15,593 bases of DNA from Euryarchaeota archaeon UBA258 (GCA_002502605.1 DAPR01000074.1:1-15593); one strand, 5' to 3'; shown: positions 1-7,784, numbered from the stretch's first letter. Notes: a model not told the origin generated them from the letters alone. A program made the numbers and translations.

Positions 1-3000
1 GGTGAGTCGCATCGGACGGTCGCAATCAGTTGGTCATCTTTCGCCAATTGGCTGGGAGCAGGGATGGTTACCACAGGCGGGGTGGAACCCTGTGATACAT
101 CGATCACACGAACCAACTTCCCGTTCCAATCTCCGTCCAAACTGGAAACGCTCACATGGCAGTTCACTCCGTCAAGTGCGTTCCAATCTCCGGTGCGTTG
201 AATTTTAATTTTCAATTCACCATCAGCAGTGAAATCAAAAATCCCCACGTTCCATCCAGAATACCTCGCTACGGCACTTATGGAATCCTCAACCAAGACA
301 CGACCATAAGTATCGACGACTTTGACAATGATGGTCTTGCTGCCAGGTGAAGGCATCCAGCCAGTCACATTCAGTTCGAATGTTGAATTTCCTCCGGGTG
401 CGACCACAATCGAATTCTCTTGGAGAGGTATGGTGTCACCTTGGTTCGAAATGAGCATAATGGTGGCGCGCACCTCTTCCTCATCGGAGGCAATCACTGA
501 GCATTGTCCCACACCTCCCTCGAGATTAACCCTGCCAATGGCAGCAAATGCCAGTTCATCCAAGTCGCATTCGAAATCAACATCGGGCAATTCATACCCT
601 AACAGGTAGACTGACATTCGATCGGTAGCATCGAACGTGGATTCTAGAATGAGCTCATTAGGTGCCGGGCCAACTGTGACTTCAATTGATTGTGTTTGAA
701 ACACCACCTGGTCGGAGCTGCTTAATTGCCCATCAACGGGTTGACCAAGTTCAATGGTTATGATTGATTCAGAGCGGGCTGAATGGACCGGCGTGCTGTG
801 GAACGTGTGTGTTCCAAATTCAATTTCAACGTCGAGTATTAACAGTCCTAAGGTCGGGTGTTGAAGTTCAATCGCCACCATGAACCGTTGCTCATTCCAG
901 TTCTCATCTGGCGTCAACATCAACGGTATGCCGAGCAGTTCTCCAGGTGCGACGACGACTTGGGACGATCCATTGAGCACCCAACCTGTTGGCAATCCCG
1001 ATAGGCTCAGTTGCATAACTGCAACATCGTTGCCATTATTTTCTATCCAAGCTGTTGGCATTCCGCCCGCATCGTTGACCTTCCATGTCCCTCGGTGGTC
1101 GAGGCTAATGTTTGCCTCTTCCCCGACCCGTACAGGAATTTCTTGAACGATTTGACCTGCACCGTTCCCGTCTGATATTCGAATCCGAAGCACCCCAACC
1201 TCACCTGCTAAGGCATCCTCTGGAGGTGTAACGAACACCGTTACGGTGGTGCTTTCCTTAGGGTTGACCACTTCAGCGTTTTCTGGAACTTCAATCGGCC
1301 AACCCGCTCCTGCCTTGGCAAACCATGGTGCTTCTGGGTGGTTGCCCAATTGTTCGACATGAAGCGTCAAATTTTCTCCACCGGGCGCAATAGTCAATGA
1401 TGTGTCGGAGAGGTTGAACCTCCATCCAGATGCATGGCCAACGGTGAATGCGACTGTTGTGTTGGTGACGAGGGTCGACCCAGAATAGAGGTTGAGCACC
1501 AAGGTAGCCTCTGTGGTGTACCAGGTGTCACTTGGCACCACAAACTCAACACTCATTGGTGCTGTTTCATTCACTTGAAGCACTTCGGACACCACATCAG
1601 AACTGACCCATTGTGTGCTATCGTTTCCTGCATGGACAATTTCAAAACTCGGGTTGATGGTGAGTGTGTCAGGAGTATTCCCCATGTTGGTCACATTGAA
1701 ATTGATGGTGACCTCTTGGTTGGGCACAATCGGATCGGCCGTCGTGGTTAATCCTTCAATCAGCCATTGATAGTCAGGCTCTGCTTGAACATCGATGGTG
1801 ACAACCGCAGCAACATTTCCTTCCCCTTGGGAGGTCCATGTGAACTCAAGTTCAAACGGAACCAATGCTGGTACTTCTTCTGATAGCACCACATCAACCG
1901 TTGCAATTGTTGTTGCCAATGCCCCCAATGTGCGCTCTGGATTGTACACTGTAAAGGCCACCTCGGGCGCTGCGCTCATTGTTGCACCAGCAATGGCTCG
2001 AGCGGTGAGGATGAAACTGTCTTCTCCGTTGCCGGGGTTTTCCAACCTAAGGATGATGGGTTCGATTTCGTTTACGGTAAGAGAAATGGCTTCCCCGGGA
2101 GTTGTTGGAAGTGGATCAAGGATGGTTGCCTCGGAGCGGAACACTTGCAAAACATGCAATGAAATGTTCAATTGGTGGAATGCTTCGGTGGATTCCTCTG
2201 CTTCGAACACATGGCGTTGAGGCACGGCATTGACTGGTAGGGTCAGTGATAATGTACCTGATGCAGGGGAATTTGCGGGCCCGTTGGCTTCGAGGTATGT
2301 CCCATTGACTTCGAAATCTCCGTTTGCGATCCAAATCCAACCGGTATGGACCATTTGGGCACCGGCCATGTTCCATTGAAGCGTGCCATCATTCGGTAAG
2401 GTCGTGTCGATGTCCCACGTGATTGTGGTGTTTGGCAGGGACCGGACATGTGCAGGATTGGTCTGGAACTCACTCGCATAGAACATCACTTCCAGGTCTT
2501 GACAGAGTGTCGTTTCACCGCTTCCAATGCACATTGTCAACATGCTTTCAGTGGATGTGCCCAGTTGGACTCCTAAGGGCACTGCTAATTTGGCGAACAA
2601 CTCAATGTCTTGGTTTGGCCCGAGTGTGAGGCTGAACACTTCAGTACCATCGCTGGTATGGAGGGATGGTGTGCCCCCCCACGACGGAGCGGTCCAATCA
2701 ATGGAAGTCGTGCTTTCCTCAGCATTGCCGAGGTTTTCAACCACCAACCATGCACTCGCATCATGGTTCGGTCGTCCAAACCCTGCTGTGTCGCTCAGGC
2801 CTGATGGCCCAACCACCGATAGGCCACGGGTCCGAAGAACCTCAAGCGGCAGGCGTAAGGTCGACGAAACCGATGAATCGTCATCCAGCACCAAATCAAG
2901 GTCGACATAGGAATTTTCATCGCCTAATGCGGAAGATGGTATGGCTACATTGAATGTAAGCGCTACGGGAGCATTAGGCTCTAAGTTTTGACTCATCGAG

Positions 3001-5255
3001 GTCCCGGATGTCGCTGTGAAACTCCACCCGCTGGGGAGAGCATCATCGTTGACAGAGAGGGTCCATTCTGCTGGTCTTGAGCCGATGGCGGTGAGGTGCA
3101 ACGTAATTGTTTCAGATGCACCGGGGGAAATGCGAATCGCCTCAGTAGGGGGGTCAATCCTAGCCACATACGGGTCGAGAATCGTCAAGATAGTCGACGC
3201 GTTATTGTTGTCTTTGCGTGCTTCTGTGAGGTTGTTGTTGATGTCCAAAATAAGACTAAACTCATGCTCTCCCAATTCCGCCGTAAACGTGCTGCTAAAT
3301 GTAAGTGGTCCACCTTCTCCTGAAGGCGATACAGGTTCGACGTCTGCAAAGCGTTCACGTGCGATTTCATCGCCGTTCATTCGCAGAACAACATCAACGT
3401 TTTCTTGGTTGTCCAGAGTTCCAATGTTTGAAAATTGCCCGGTGACGGTGACTTGGTCACCCGGATCAGGGTTGGCAGGGTTGAAACTGATTCCACGGCC
3501 ATCTGCAAGAGGTGCAAGGTCGGTGACCAACTGAGACACAAGCGTATCTCCAACCAACAAATCAATCGTCCCATCACCGTCCATGTCGGCCGCTGCAGGA
3601 CTTGCCCACACTCTGTGCGGCATAGCAAGCGGTGAAGACCAAGCATTGTTGATGTCTGCAGATGCGCCAGTGTTTCCGTCAAACGCCCACAGGCGCATAC
3701 CGAACGGCACGACCAATTCAGGTGCTCCATTCCCGTCAATGTCGAGCCATATTGGTGAAGCAACTGCAATTTCATCGTTGTCGTTTCCGTTCCCACGTTG
3801 TAGGTCACGCGACCAGTCCTTGGAGGGTGTTTCATCGCTGATGTCATGGCACCCAGCCATCCCTTTTCTGTTGAATGAAAATTGTGATTCCGAATACCAC
3901 GTCACCCAGCACAACCTGTCGTGCAATCCGTCACCGGTGGTATCCACCACCAATGGCTCAGCATCAGCGTAGCCATTTGGAGCACGGAAATTGAAAATTT
4001 CGTTGGTCGAGGTCATCTCCATTCCAATGTACCTGGCGCCCAATCCTGATGTCCGTCCGTTGGCATCGGTTGGAACGGTGAGGATCATCTCAGGAGCGTC
4101 GTCATTGTCAAGTTGTGCGATGACGGGGCCGGGAAGTCGCAATCGAGGTGCGTCGGAATCTGAATCAGTACCCGCTACAGCGACCCGCTCCCAATCCAAT
4201 GAGCCGGATGCACCATCAATCCGCCAAATCCACATCGAACCACCATTGGCATCAATGGTCGTCAAAACGATGGCAGTGGTGCTGCTGTCAAGGGCGGCCC
4301 AAGCTGGTGAGGACGGGTGAGTGCCGCGATCCAAAGAAACTTCCCAGTCTGCCTCGCTCGGAGCAGTGTTTGTGAGCGGGAATGAAAGGACAGTTGGGTC
4401 GTTTGATGTCTCATCGACCACGGCTAGGACGAGTTCAGGTGAACCGTCCAATGCGAGGTCAGCGACCAAGGGTTGAGTCACCGAAAGGTGATTGCTCTGG
4501 GAGGTAGGGGTGTGCGGGCTGGTGATGCCGATGCGGTAATCGACATCTGTGTAACTCCACAGCTGTTCGTTCTCATGACCAGTTTTTTCCCAACCGGATT
4601 CGCTGCAGCTCAATTCTGGAGACCAGACTTCGATATTGAGTGCGTTTTGCGTATCATAGACGAGCACAATTTCTTGACGCCCGTCTTGGTTCACGTCAAC
4701 AATGGCAGGTGTCGAGCGAACATCTCGTGTTTCCCCGATGTTCACTTGCCAAGCGATTTTGGCATCATCGCCAGCGATGAGCGAAAGGAAGGTATCGGTT
4801 GTGTCACTATGGACGATGACTCCAAACAAGTCTTCGTTTGCACATCGTTCAAGCGCTGCTGATGGAGCGGTGATGCTTGCTGAGAAATCGGCAATGATTG
4901 AACCGTAAGCATCACTGCCTTGTTGATCTTCGAGAACAGCCCAATTAATTCCAGGTTCAGTGATGGTTCCCAAGTGTGTGATGTCACTCACCGGTCCAGC
5001 CCCAGGACCGCCGTTTGGGCCGTGAAGTGGCATGCTTCCATTGTGCGTGGGGGTTCTTCCGAATTGACCCCATGGTTGCTCGTAACCGTTCCAAGCCTCG
5101 GTCGATCCCGTGTGTGATGCAGCATTGGACTCGTCGAGTTGAGCGGGTGTTGAGCCGTGCATTATGATCGGTGAGAGCGAGGCCAGAATGAACATCAAAA
5201 CCGGCAGCAAAGCGGAGGCGAAATTTTCACCGCCGTCACGCGTTTTACCGGTCAT
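1..5255 (-). CDS. Giant secreted/surface protein, FG-GAP-like propeller plus CARDB/NEW3 Ig-like domain chain (C-terminus outside window)
   Basis: An open frame starts at ATG 5255-5253 and runs off the window. I checked the phase near 3000, 2000, 1260, 600 and 110 and it is the same throughout, so at least 1751 codons are present. Residues about 13-33 are a hydrophobic signal peptide or anchor. Residues about 187-570 carry six Asp-rich motifs of the FG-GAP/VCBS type (for example DVNQDG at 187 and DMDGDG at 557), suggesting a Ca-binding beta-propeller. Residues about 576-690 resemble a CARDB domain. The rest is a chain of about eight Ig-like segments with NEW3-style features, such as PG followed by aliphatic strands, ENxGN and PxGW. 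I count about ten cysteines, several as close pairs, fitting extracellular disulfides. Lysine is rare and Asp, Glu, Ser and Thr are abundant. The likely role is surface adhesion, binding or structure, but this is inferred from architecture only. A C-terminal anchor, if any, lies outside. Later in-frame starts at 5195 and 5162 would lose the signal peptide. Confidence 0.9.
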   Translation of the reverse strand, partial: MTGKTRDGGENFASALLPVLMFILASLSPIIMHGSTPAQLDESNAASHTGSTEAWNGYEQPWGQFGRTPTHNGSMPLHGPNGGPGAGPVSDITHLGTITEPGINWAVLEDQQGSDAYGSIIADFSASITAPSAALERCANEDLFGVIVHSDTTDTFLSLIAGDDAKIAWQVNIGETRDVRSTPAIVDVNQDGRQEIVLVYDTQNALNIEVWSPELSCSESGWEKTGHENEQLWSYTDVDYRIGITSPHTPTSQSNHLSVTQPLVADLALDGSPELVLAVVDETSNDPTVLSFPLTNTAPSEADWEVSLDRGTHPSSPAWAALDSSTTAIVLTTIDANGGSMWIWRIDGASGSLDWERVAVAGTDSDSDAPRLRLPGPVIAQLDNDDAPEMILTVPTDANGRTSGLGARYIGMEMTSTNEIFNFRAPNGYADAEPLVVDTTGDGLHDRLCWVTWYSESQFSFNRKGMAGCHDISDETPSKDWSRDLQRGNGNDNDEIAVASPIWLDIDGNGAPELVVPFGMRLWAFDGNTGASADINNAWSSPLAMPHRVWASPAAADMDGDGTIDLLVGDTLVSQLVTDLAPLADGRGISFNPANPDPGDQVTVTGQFSNIGTLDNQENVDVVLRMNGDEIARERFADVEPVSPSGEGGPLTFSSTFTAELGEHEFSLILDINNNLTEARKDNNNASTILTILDPYVARIDPPTEAIRISPGASETITLHLTAIGSRPAEWTLSVNDDALPSGWSFTATSGTSMSQNLEPNAPVALTFNVAIPSSALGDENSYVDLDLVLDDDSSVSSTLRLPLEVLRTRGLSVVGPSGLSDTAGFGRPNHDASAWLVVENLGNAEESTTSIDWTAPSWGGTPSLHTSDGTEVFSLTLGPNQDIELFAKLAVPLGVQLGTSTESMLTMCIGSGETTLCQDLEVMFYASEFQTNPAHVRSLPNTTITWDIDTTLPNDGTLQWNMAGAQMVHTGWIWIANGDFEVNGTYLEANGPANSPASGTLSLTLPVNAVPQRHVFEAEESTEAFHQLNISLHVLQVFRSEATILDPLPTTPGEAISLTVNEIEPIILRLENPGNGEDSFILTARAIAGATMSAAPEVAFTVYNPERTLGALATTIATVDVVLSEEVPALVPFELEFTWTSQGEGNVAAVVTIDVQAEPDYQWLIEGLTTTADPIVPNQEVTINFNVTNMGNTPDTLTINPSFEIVHAGNDSTQWVSSDVVSEVLQVNETAPMSVEFVVPSDTWYTTEATLVLNLYSGSTLVTNTTVAFTVGHASGWRFNLSDTSLTIAPGGENLTLHVEQLGNHPEAPWFAKAGAGWPIEVPENAEVVNPKESTTVTVFVTPPEDALAGEVGVLRIRISDGNGAGQIVQEIPVRVGEEANISLDHRGTWKVNDAGGMPTAWIENNGNDVAVMQLSLSGLPTGWVLNGSSQVVVAPGELLGIPLMLTPDENWNEQRFMVAIELQHPTLGLLILDVEIEFGTHTFHSTPVHSARSESIITIELGQPVDGQLSSSDQVVFQTQSIEVTVGPAPNELILESTFDATDRMSVYLLGYELPDVDFECDLDELAFAAIGRVNLEGGVGQCSVIASDEEEVRATIMLISNQGDTIPLQENSIVVAPGGNSTFELNVTGWMPSPGSKTIIVKVVDTYGRVLVEDSISAVARYSGWNVGIFDFTADGELKIKIQRTGDWNALDGVNCHVSVSSLDGDWNGKLVRVIDVSQGSTPPVVTIPAPSQLAKDDQLIATVRCDS

Positions 5256-5400
5256 GGTAGTAAAGCAGGTTCGGGGGGTTGTTATGGCTTATGGCGGTGA
5301 AGCGCTGAAAACGTTCATTCGTGGACTCCAGTTGCACGCACCAAATCTGGTCATATCGCCTCATTATCGGGTTTGCTATCCCTCGGTTTTAGGCGAGTGG

Positions 5401-5408
5401 ATTAAATA
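5401..5408 (+). promoter_or_regulatory. Candidate TATA box for the rpoE1 operon
   Basis: ATTAAATA is the best TATA-like element upstream of rpoE1. Archaeal transcription usually starts about 25 bases downstream, here near 5430, which would give a 5' leader of about 105 nt, consistent with use of an SD site. The box is nearly palindromic and could also be read on the minus strand, but it would lie about 145 bases from the giant gene's start. No clear BRE was identified. Confidence 0.4.
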
Positions 5409-5525
5409 GAGGTCGTCGGTGGCGAAACTGACTACGGTCGACTTCTCTCCAGAGGCGATTGCCGGTGAAGGACGGAATGGGTTCCCCACTCCTCTTCACA
5501 CATCGTTTCTGAGCGGTTGGCTACA

Positions 5526-5532
5526 GAGGTGA
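5526..5532 (+). promoter_or_regulatory. Ribosome binding site of rpoE1
   Basis: GAGGTGA lies four bases before ATG 5537 and fixes the rpoE1 start. The same core recurs before spt4 and rps27ae, so it appears to be this organism's SD consensus. Confidence 0.75.
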
Positions 5533-5536
5533 AAAA

Positions 5537-6088
5537 ATGTACAAAATCGTATCAAGGGAAGACACTATCCGCATTCCTGCTGAATACATGCGTAAGGGCG
5601 CTTCCCTCAACGATCACATTGACCGACTGTCCATGACCGCTTTCGAGGGTCGTTTCGACGAGCAAAACCGCTTCATCCTTTTGACCACAAACCACGAGCC
5701 TCTTGGCCGTGGGCGAATCATCCACGGTGATGGTGCAATTTACCAAAAGGTTCGTTTTGACGCAGTTTTGTTCTGCATGGAAGATTACGAAGTGGTCGAA
5801 GGGGCTGTTTCGGAAGTCAACGAGTTCGGAGCATTCGTCCGAATTGGTCCTATGGAAGCACTTCTCCACAAGTCTCAGATTATGGAAGACATGGTTGACG
5901 CCAACGTCGGCATGGGCTGGATTGAAGGACGACAAAGCGGTCGACGAATCGGTGTCGGTAACTCTGTGCGTGCTCGAATCGTTTCTCTTTCCCCGGATAC
6001 GTCCGACCCTCGACGCTCGAAGATTGGACTCACCAGCAAACAACCAGGACTCGGGTGCCACGAGTGGCTCGAAGAGGACAACGATTGA
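5537..6088 (+). CDS. rpoE1: DNA-directed RNA polymerase subunit E' (Rpo7/Rpb7-like)
   Basis: The 183-residue product matches the archaeal Rpo7 layout and length. Residues 1-80 form the Rpb7 N-terminal (tip) domain, beginning MYKIVSREDTIRIP. Residues about 81-170 form an S1 RNA-binding domain, with EGAVSEVNEFGAFVRIGPME typical of the first S1 strands and a KIGLTSKQPG stretch near the end. An acidic HEWLEED tail closes the protein. With Rpo4, Rpo7 forms the polymerase stalk that binds nascent RNA and helps open-complex formation and processivity. It is the first gene of a four-gene operon, with its own GAGGTGA site; its stop TGA overlaps the ribosome binding site of spt4. A 181-residue antisense frame over this gene is a shadow. 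Confidence 0.96.
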   Translation: MYKIVSREDTIRIPAEYMRKGASLNDHIDRLSMTAFEGRFDEQNRFILLTTNHEPLGRGRIIHGDGAIYQKVRFDAVLFCMEDYEVVEGAVSEVNEFGAFVRIGPMEALLHKSQIMEDMVDANVGMGWIEGRQSGRRIGVGNSVRARIVSLSPDTSDPRRSKIGLTSKQPGLGCHEWLEEDND

Positions 6089-6099
6089 GGTGAACACAC

Positions 6100-6303
6100 A
6101 TGGTCAAGATTCCATTTGCATGCGCTGAATGCCATCTCATTCTCGAGGACGGCGTCGATCAATGCCCACGTCACCCCTCGGCTCAAGTTTCAACCGATCA
6201 CCAAGGCTACGTCATCATCATGAACCCATCACGCTCGGAAATTGCTAAGCGTCTTGAGGTTGAACAACCAGGAAAATACGCACTCAAAGTAAGCAACCGA
6301 TAA
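6100..6303 (+). CDS. spt4: Transcription elongation factor Spt4 (RpoE'')
   Basis: The small 67-residue zinc protein matches archaeal Spt4 in size, position and sequence. The C-terminal half has the family signature GYVIIMNPSRSEIAKRL followed by PGKYALKV. Spt4 dimerises with Spt5 and this complex clamps RNA polymerase to support processive elongation. The zinc site is unusual: Cys8 and Cys11 form the normal first CxxC pair, but the second pair is Cys22 and His25 (CPRH) rather than CxxC. The ribosome binding site GAGGTGA (6087-6093) overlaps the rpoE1 stop and sits six bases before ATG 6100, so translation of the two genes is probably coupled. Confidence 0.94.
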   Translation: MVKIPFACAECHLILEDGVDQCPRHPSAQVSTDHQGYVIIMNPSRSEIAKRLEVEQPGKYALKVSNR

Positions 6304-6311
6304 GGAGATGA
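6304..6311 (+). promoter_or_regulatory. Ribosome binding site deciding the rps24e start
   Basis: GGAGATGA lies five bases before ATG 6317. The earlier in-frame ATG at 6308 falls inside this site, so it cannot use it. The downstream ATG gives the usual S24e N-terminus. Confidence 0.7.
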
Positions 6312-6316
6312 ACAAC

Positions 6317-6643
6317 ATGGAAATCGTAAACAGAATCGAAAACAAACTTCTCAACAGGGTGGAAATCAACTTCCGCTGGCAGCACATTGGCAAAGCCACT
6401 CCATCACGAAAGGAAGTTATGGATCTCGTGCGCACACTTGAACCAGGATCCAACCCTGACTGCATTGTCGTCAAGGATTGCAACACCCGTTTTGGACAAC
6501 CTCTCACAACAGGTATGGCCTACATTTATGGGGACCAAGAATCGATGGCTGTAGAGCCTGAGTATATTCACAAGCGCCACGAGCAGTTCTGGACTGCTAA
6601 GGCGCCTGAGGCAGAAGAATCCTCCGAAGGAGGTGACGAGTGA
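6317..6643 (+). CDS. rps24e: 30S ribosomal protein S24e
   Basis: The 108-residue product starts [17 protein letters not shown], the characteristic beginning of archaeal/eukaryotic S24e. It continues with a [10 protein letters not shown] helix, a [18 protein letters not shown] segment (family pattern VVxxxxTxFGxxxxxG) and YIYGDQESM. It is a small-subunit protein. The C-terminal 20 residues are Glu/Gly/Ser-rich and probably disordered. I chose ATG 6317 over ATG 6308 because of the ribosome binding site and the family N-terminus. In many archaea a DUF359-type gene sits between spt4 and rps24e; here only 13 bases separate them. The stop overlaps the next start as TGATG. Confidence 0.95.
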   Translation: MEIVNRIENKLLNRVEINFRWQHIGKATPSRKEVMDLVRTLEPGSNPDCIVVKDCNTRFGQPLTTGMAYIYGDQESMAVEPEYIHKRHEQFWTAKAPEAEESSEGGDE

Positions 6644-6816
6644 TGGGCGACGGTCCTAAAGCTGGCGCAAAGTGGTCGAAGTATTCCGTTGGTGAAGACG
6701 GTACCTTGACTCGCAATGCTGAATTCTGCCCTGAGTGCGGCCCCGGCGTTTTCTTGGCTGTTCACAAAAACCGCAAATCCTGCGGTCGCTGTGGCTACAC
6801 TGAAATGATTGAATGA
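6643..6816 (+). CDS. rps27ae: 30S ribosomal protein S27ae
   Basis: This 57-residue gene begins at ATG 6643, overlapping the last base of rps24e. It has a strong GGAGGTGA site at 6629-6636, six bases before the start. The protein begins [16 protein letters not shown], then holds a C4 zinc ribbon: CPECG at about residues 29-33, then CGRCGYTE at about 47-54. This is the archaeal S27ae layout, corresponding to the ribosomal half of the eukaryotic ubiquitin-S27a fusion, and the length is normal. It closes the operon. In many archaea kae1 follows, but here the next gene is convergent and unrelated. Confidence 0.94.
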   Translation: MGDGPKAGAKWSKYSVGEDGTLTRNAEFCPECGPGVFLAVHKNRKSCGRCGYTEMIE

Positions 6817-6823
6817 TTGATTT

Positions 6824-6861
6824 AGCGCCGTTCGGTGCTTGACCAATTGACCTGATGTCAA
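6824..6861. terminator. Two small tandem hairpins between convergent genes, possible bidirectional terminator
   Basis: AGCGCC-GTTC-GGTGCT (6824-6839) can form a six-pair stem with one G-T pair. TTGAC-CTGAT-GTCAA (6847-6861) can form a five-pair stem that includes the stop codon of the minus-strand neighbour. No long T-tract follows either one, so their role in termination is only suggested by their place between the rps27ae stop and a convergent gene. Confidence 0.3.
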
Positions 6862-7784
6862 AGGGTTGACTCGATCCATTTTCCGTTGTTCAACAACAGG
6901 AAGATTCGACCGTTATGGTCGAGTATGTGAACTGGGATTTCGTTCATTGCTGTTCGTTCAATGCCTTCGCTTGACAAATACAGTTCTTCTCTCCAACCGG
7001 CAATACGCCATGCGGATTCATTTTCATTCCAAAAGGCATGTTGCACTGGACCCGCTAATTGACCTTCGGCGCGAACTTCGCTTCCACCTAACCAGACCAC
7101 ACTTCCGTTGTCATAGACCAAGAGTTCATGTTCGTTTTTTGAATGGACTTCTTGAAGAACACCGTCGTAGACGAACACATCGGTCGAAATAAGGTCGCCC
7201 GTTTGCAGATCGTAAGTGTTTCTTCCTCCTCCGCGCGACCACACCTTAAGCGAATTATGGTTGAGCGTTGCAGCAACAACGTCATTTGCCCTTGGTAATT
7301 TTTTCAACTCAGGCCATGTTGGTAATTCAATCCTCCAATGCTCTCCAGCATCGTTCCCCATGGCGTAAATCCCCTTCTTGTAGAGCACAAATGCAAATCC
7401 ATCCGAATGGCCACAAAGGGCTAGAGGCTCTGCATCCAATACGTGTGACCAAAGAGCACCCTTTGGGTGTTGAGCAGCCTCAATGGTAGTGCGAGTGCGC
7501 AACACGCCCCTATCAGGTCCTTCGATCAGTGGGAGATTGCAATCTAAAGCAGCCATGCGGGCCATCAAAAGTTCATGATCAATCCAAGTCCCAACAAACA
7601 CACCGTCTGCGATGCATGTTTGACGAACCCCCATGGGAAAGGGCTTCGCTACTTCTCCGATTGGAGCAAGATTTTCATCAAGTCGGAGAAATTGTCCATC
7701 GATTCCCACTGCCATGTAACCTTGGTTGTGTTGAACGATTGTCAGTGCGTGGAACGGGACACTCGGTGGTAAGGCGTCCGTCAT
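6858..7784 (-). CDS. Protein of unknown function, propeller-like
   Basis: I do not recognise a named family. The frame gives 308 residues from ATG 7784-7782 (MTDALPPSV...). A TTG start at 7829 would add 15 residues but has no support. There is no signal peptide or membrane segment, so it is probably cytosolic. The sequence is rich in short beta-strand-like units separated by turns and spaced by about 35-45 residues, such as QGYMAVGIDGQFLRLDENL, SDGFAFVLYKKGIYAMGND, EHELLVYDNGSVVWLGGSE and NGRIFLLLNNGKWIE. This suggests a WD40- or PQQ-like beta-propeller or scaffold. It is transcribed divergently from dtdA across 75 bp. No SD site is visible. Its stop lies 41 bases from the rps27ae stop. Function is unknown. 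Confidence 0.8.
   Translation of the reverse strand: MTDALPPSVPFHALTIVQHNQGYMAVGIDGQFLRLDENLAPIGEVAKPFPMGVRQTCIADGVFVGTWIDHELLMARMAALDCNLPLIEGPDRGVLRTRTTIEAAQHPKGALWSHVLDAEPLALCGHSDGFAFVLYKKGIYAMGNDAGEHWRIELPTWPELKKLPRANDVVAATLNHNSLKVWSRGGGRNTYDLQTGDLISTDVFVYDGVLQEVHSKNEHELLVYDNGSVVWLGGSEVRAEGQLAGPVQHAFWNENESAWRIAGWREELYLSSEGIERTAMNEIPVHILDHNGRIFLLLNNGKWIESTL

Larger units (their letters stand above)
5256..5536. other. Divergent intergenic region with leader of the rpoE1 operon
   Basis: This gap separates the giant minus-strand gene from the rpoE1 operon and must hold promoters for both. It contains an AT-rich box, ATTAAATA, at 5401-5408, a G-run at 5273-5278, and a leader of about 100 nt before rpoE1. 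Two very small hairpins (GGC-GATT-GCC at 5453-5462 and GGAA-TGGG-TTCC at 5474-5485) are too weak to call a riboswitch. A 37-codon GTG frame (5419-5532) ends inside the rpoE1 ribosome binding site and is discussed as a finding only. I see no convincing gene here. Confidence 0.6.

Noticed and set aside
2674..2680. Run of seven C bases in the giant gene as a possible frameshift
   Set aside because: The reading phase on both sides (around 3000 and 2000) is the same and both sides give sensible domain sequence, so no net frameshift is present.
2..5117. Many plus-strand frames of 60-170 codons across the first 5 kb
   Set aside because: All lie opposite the continuous minus-strand giant gene, have low-complexity or non-protein-like composition, and lack start signals.
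5164..5409. Plus-strand 81-codon frame crossing the giant gene start and the intergenic region
   Set aside because: Its first part overlaps the giant gene's signal peptide coding region and it lacks family features; a chance frame.
5552..6097. Long 181-codon antisense frame over rpoE1
   Set aside because: It mirrors the Rpb7 gene, has no recognisable domains and no ribosome binding site; the plus-strand product is a clear Rpo7.
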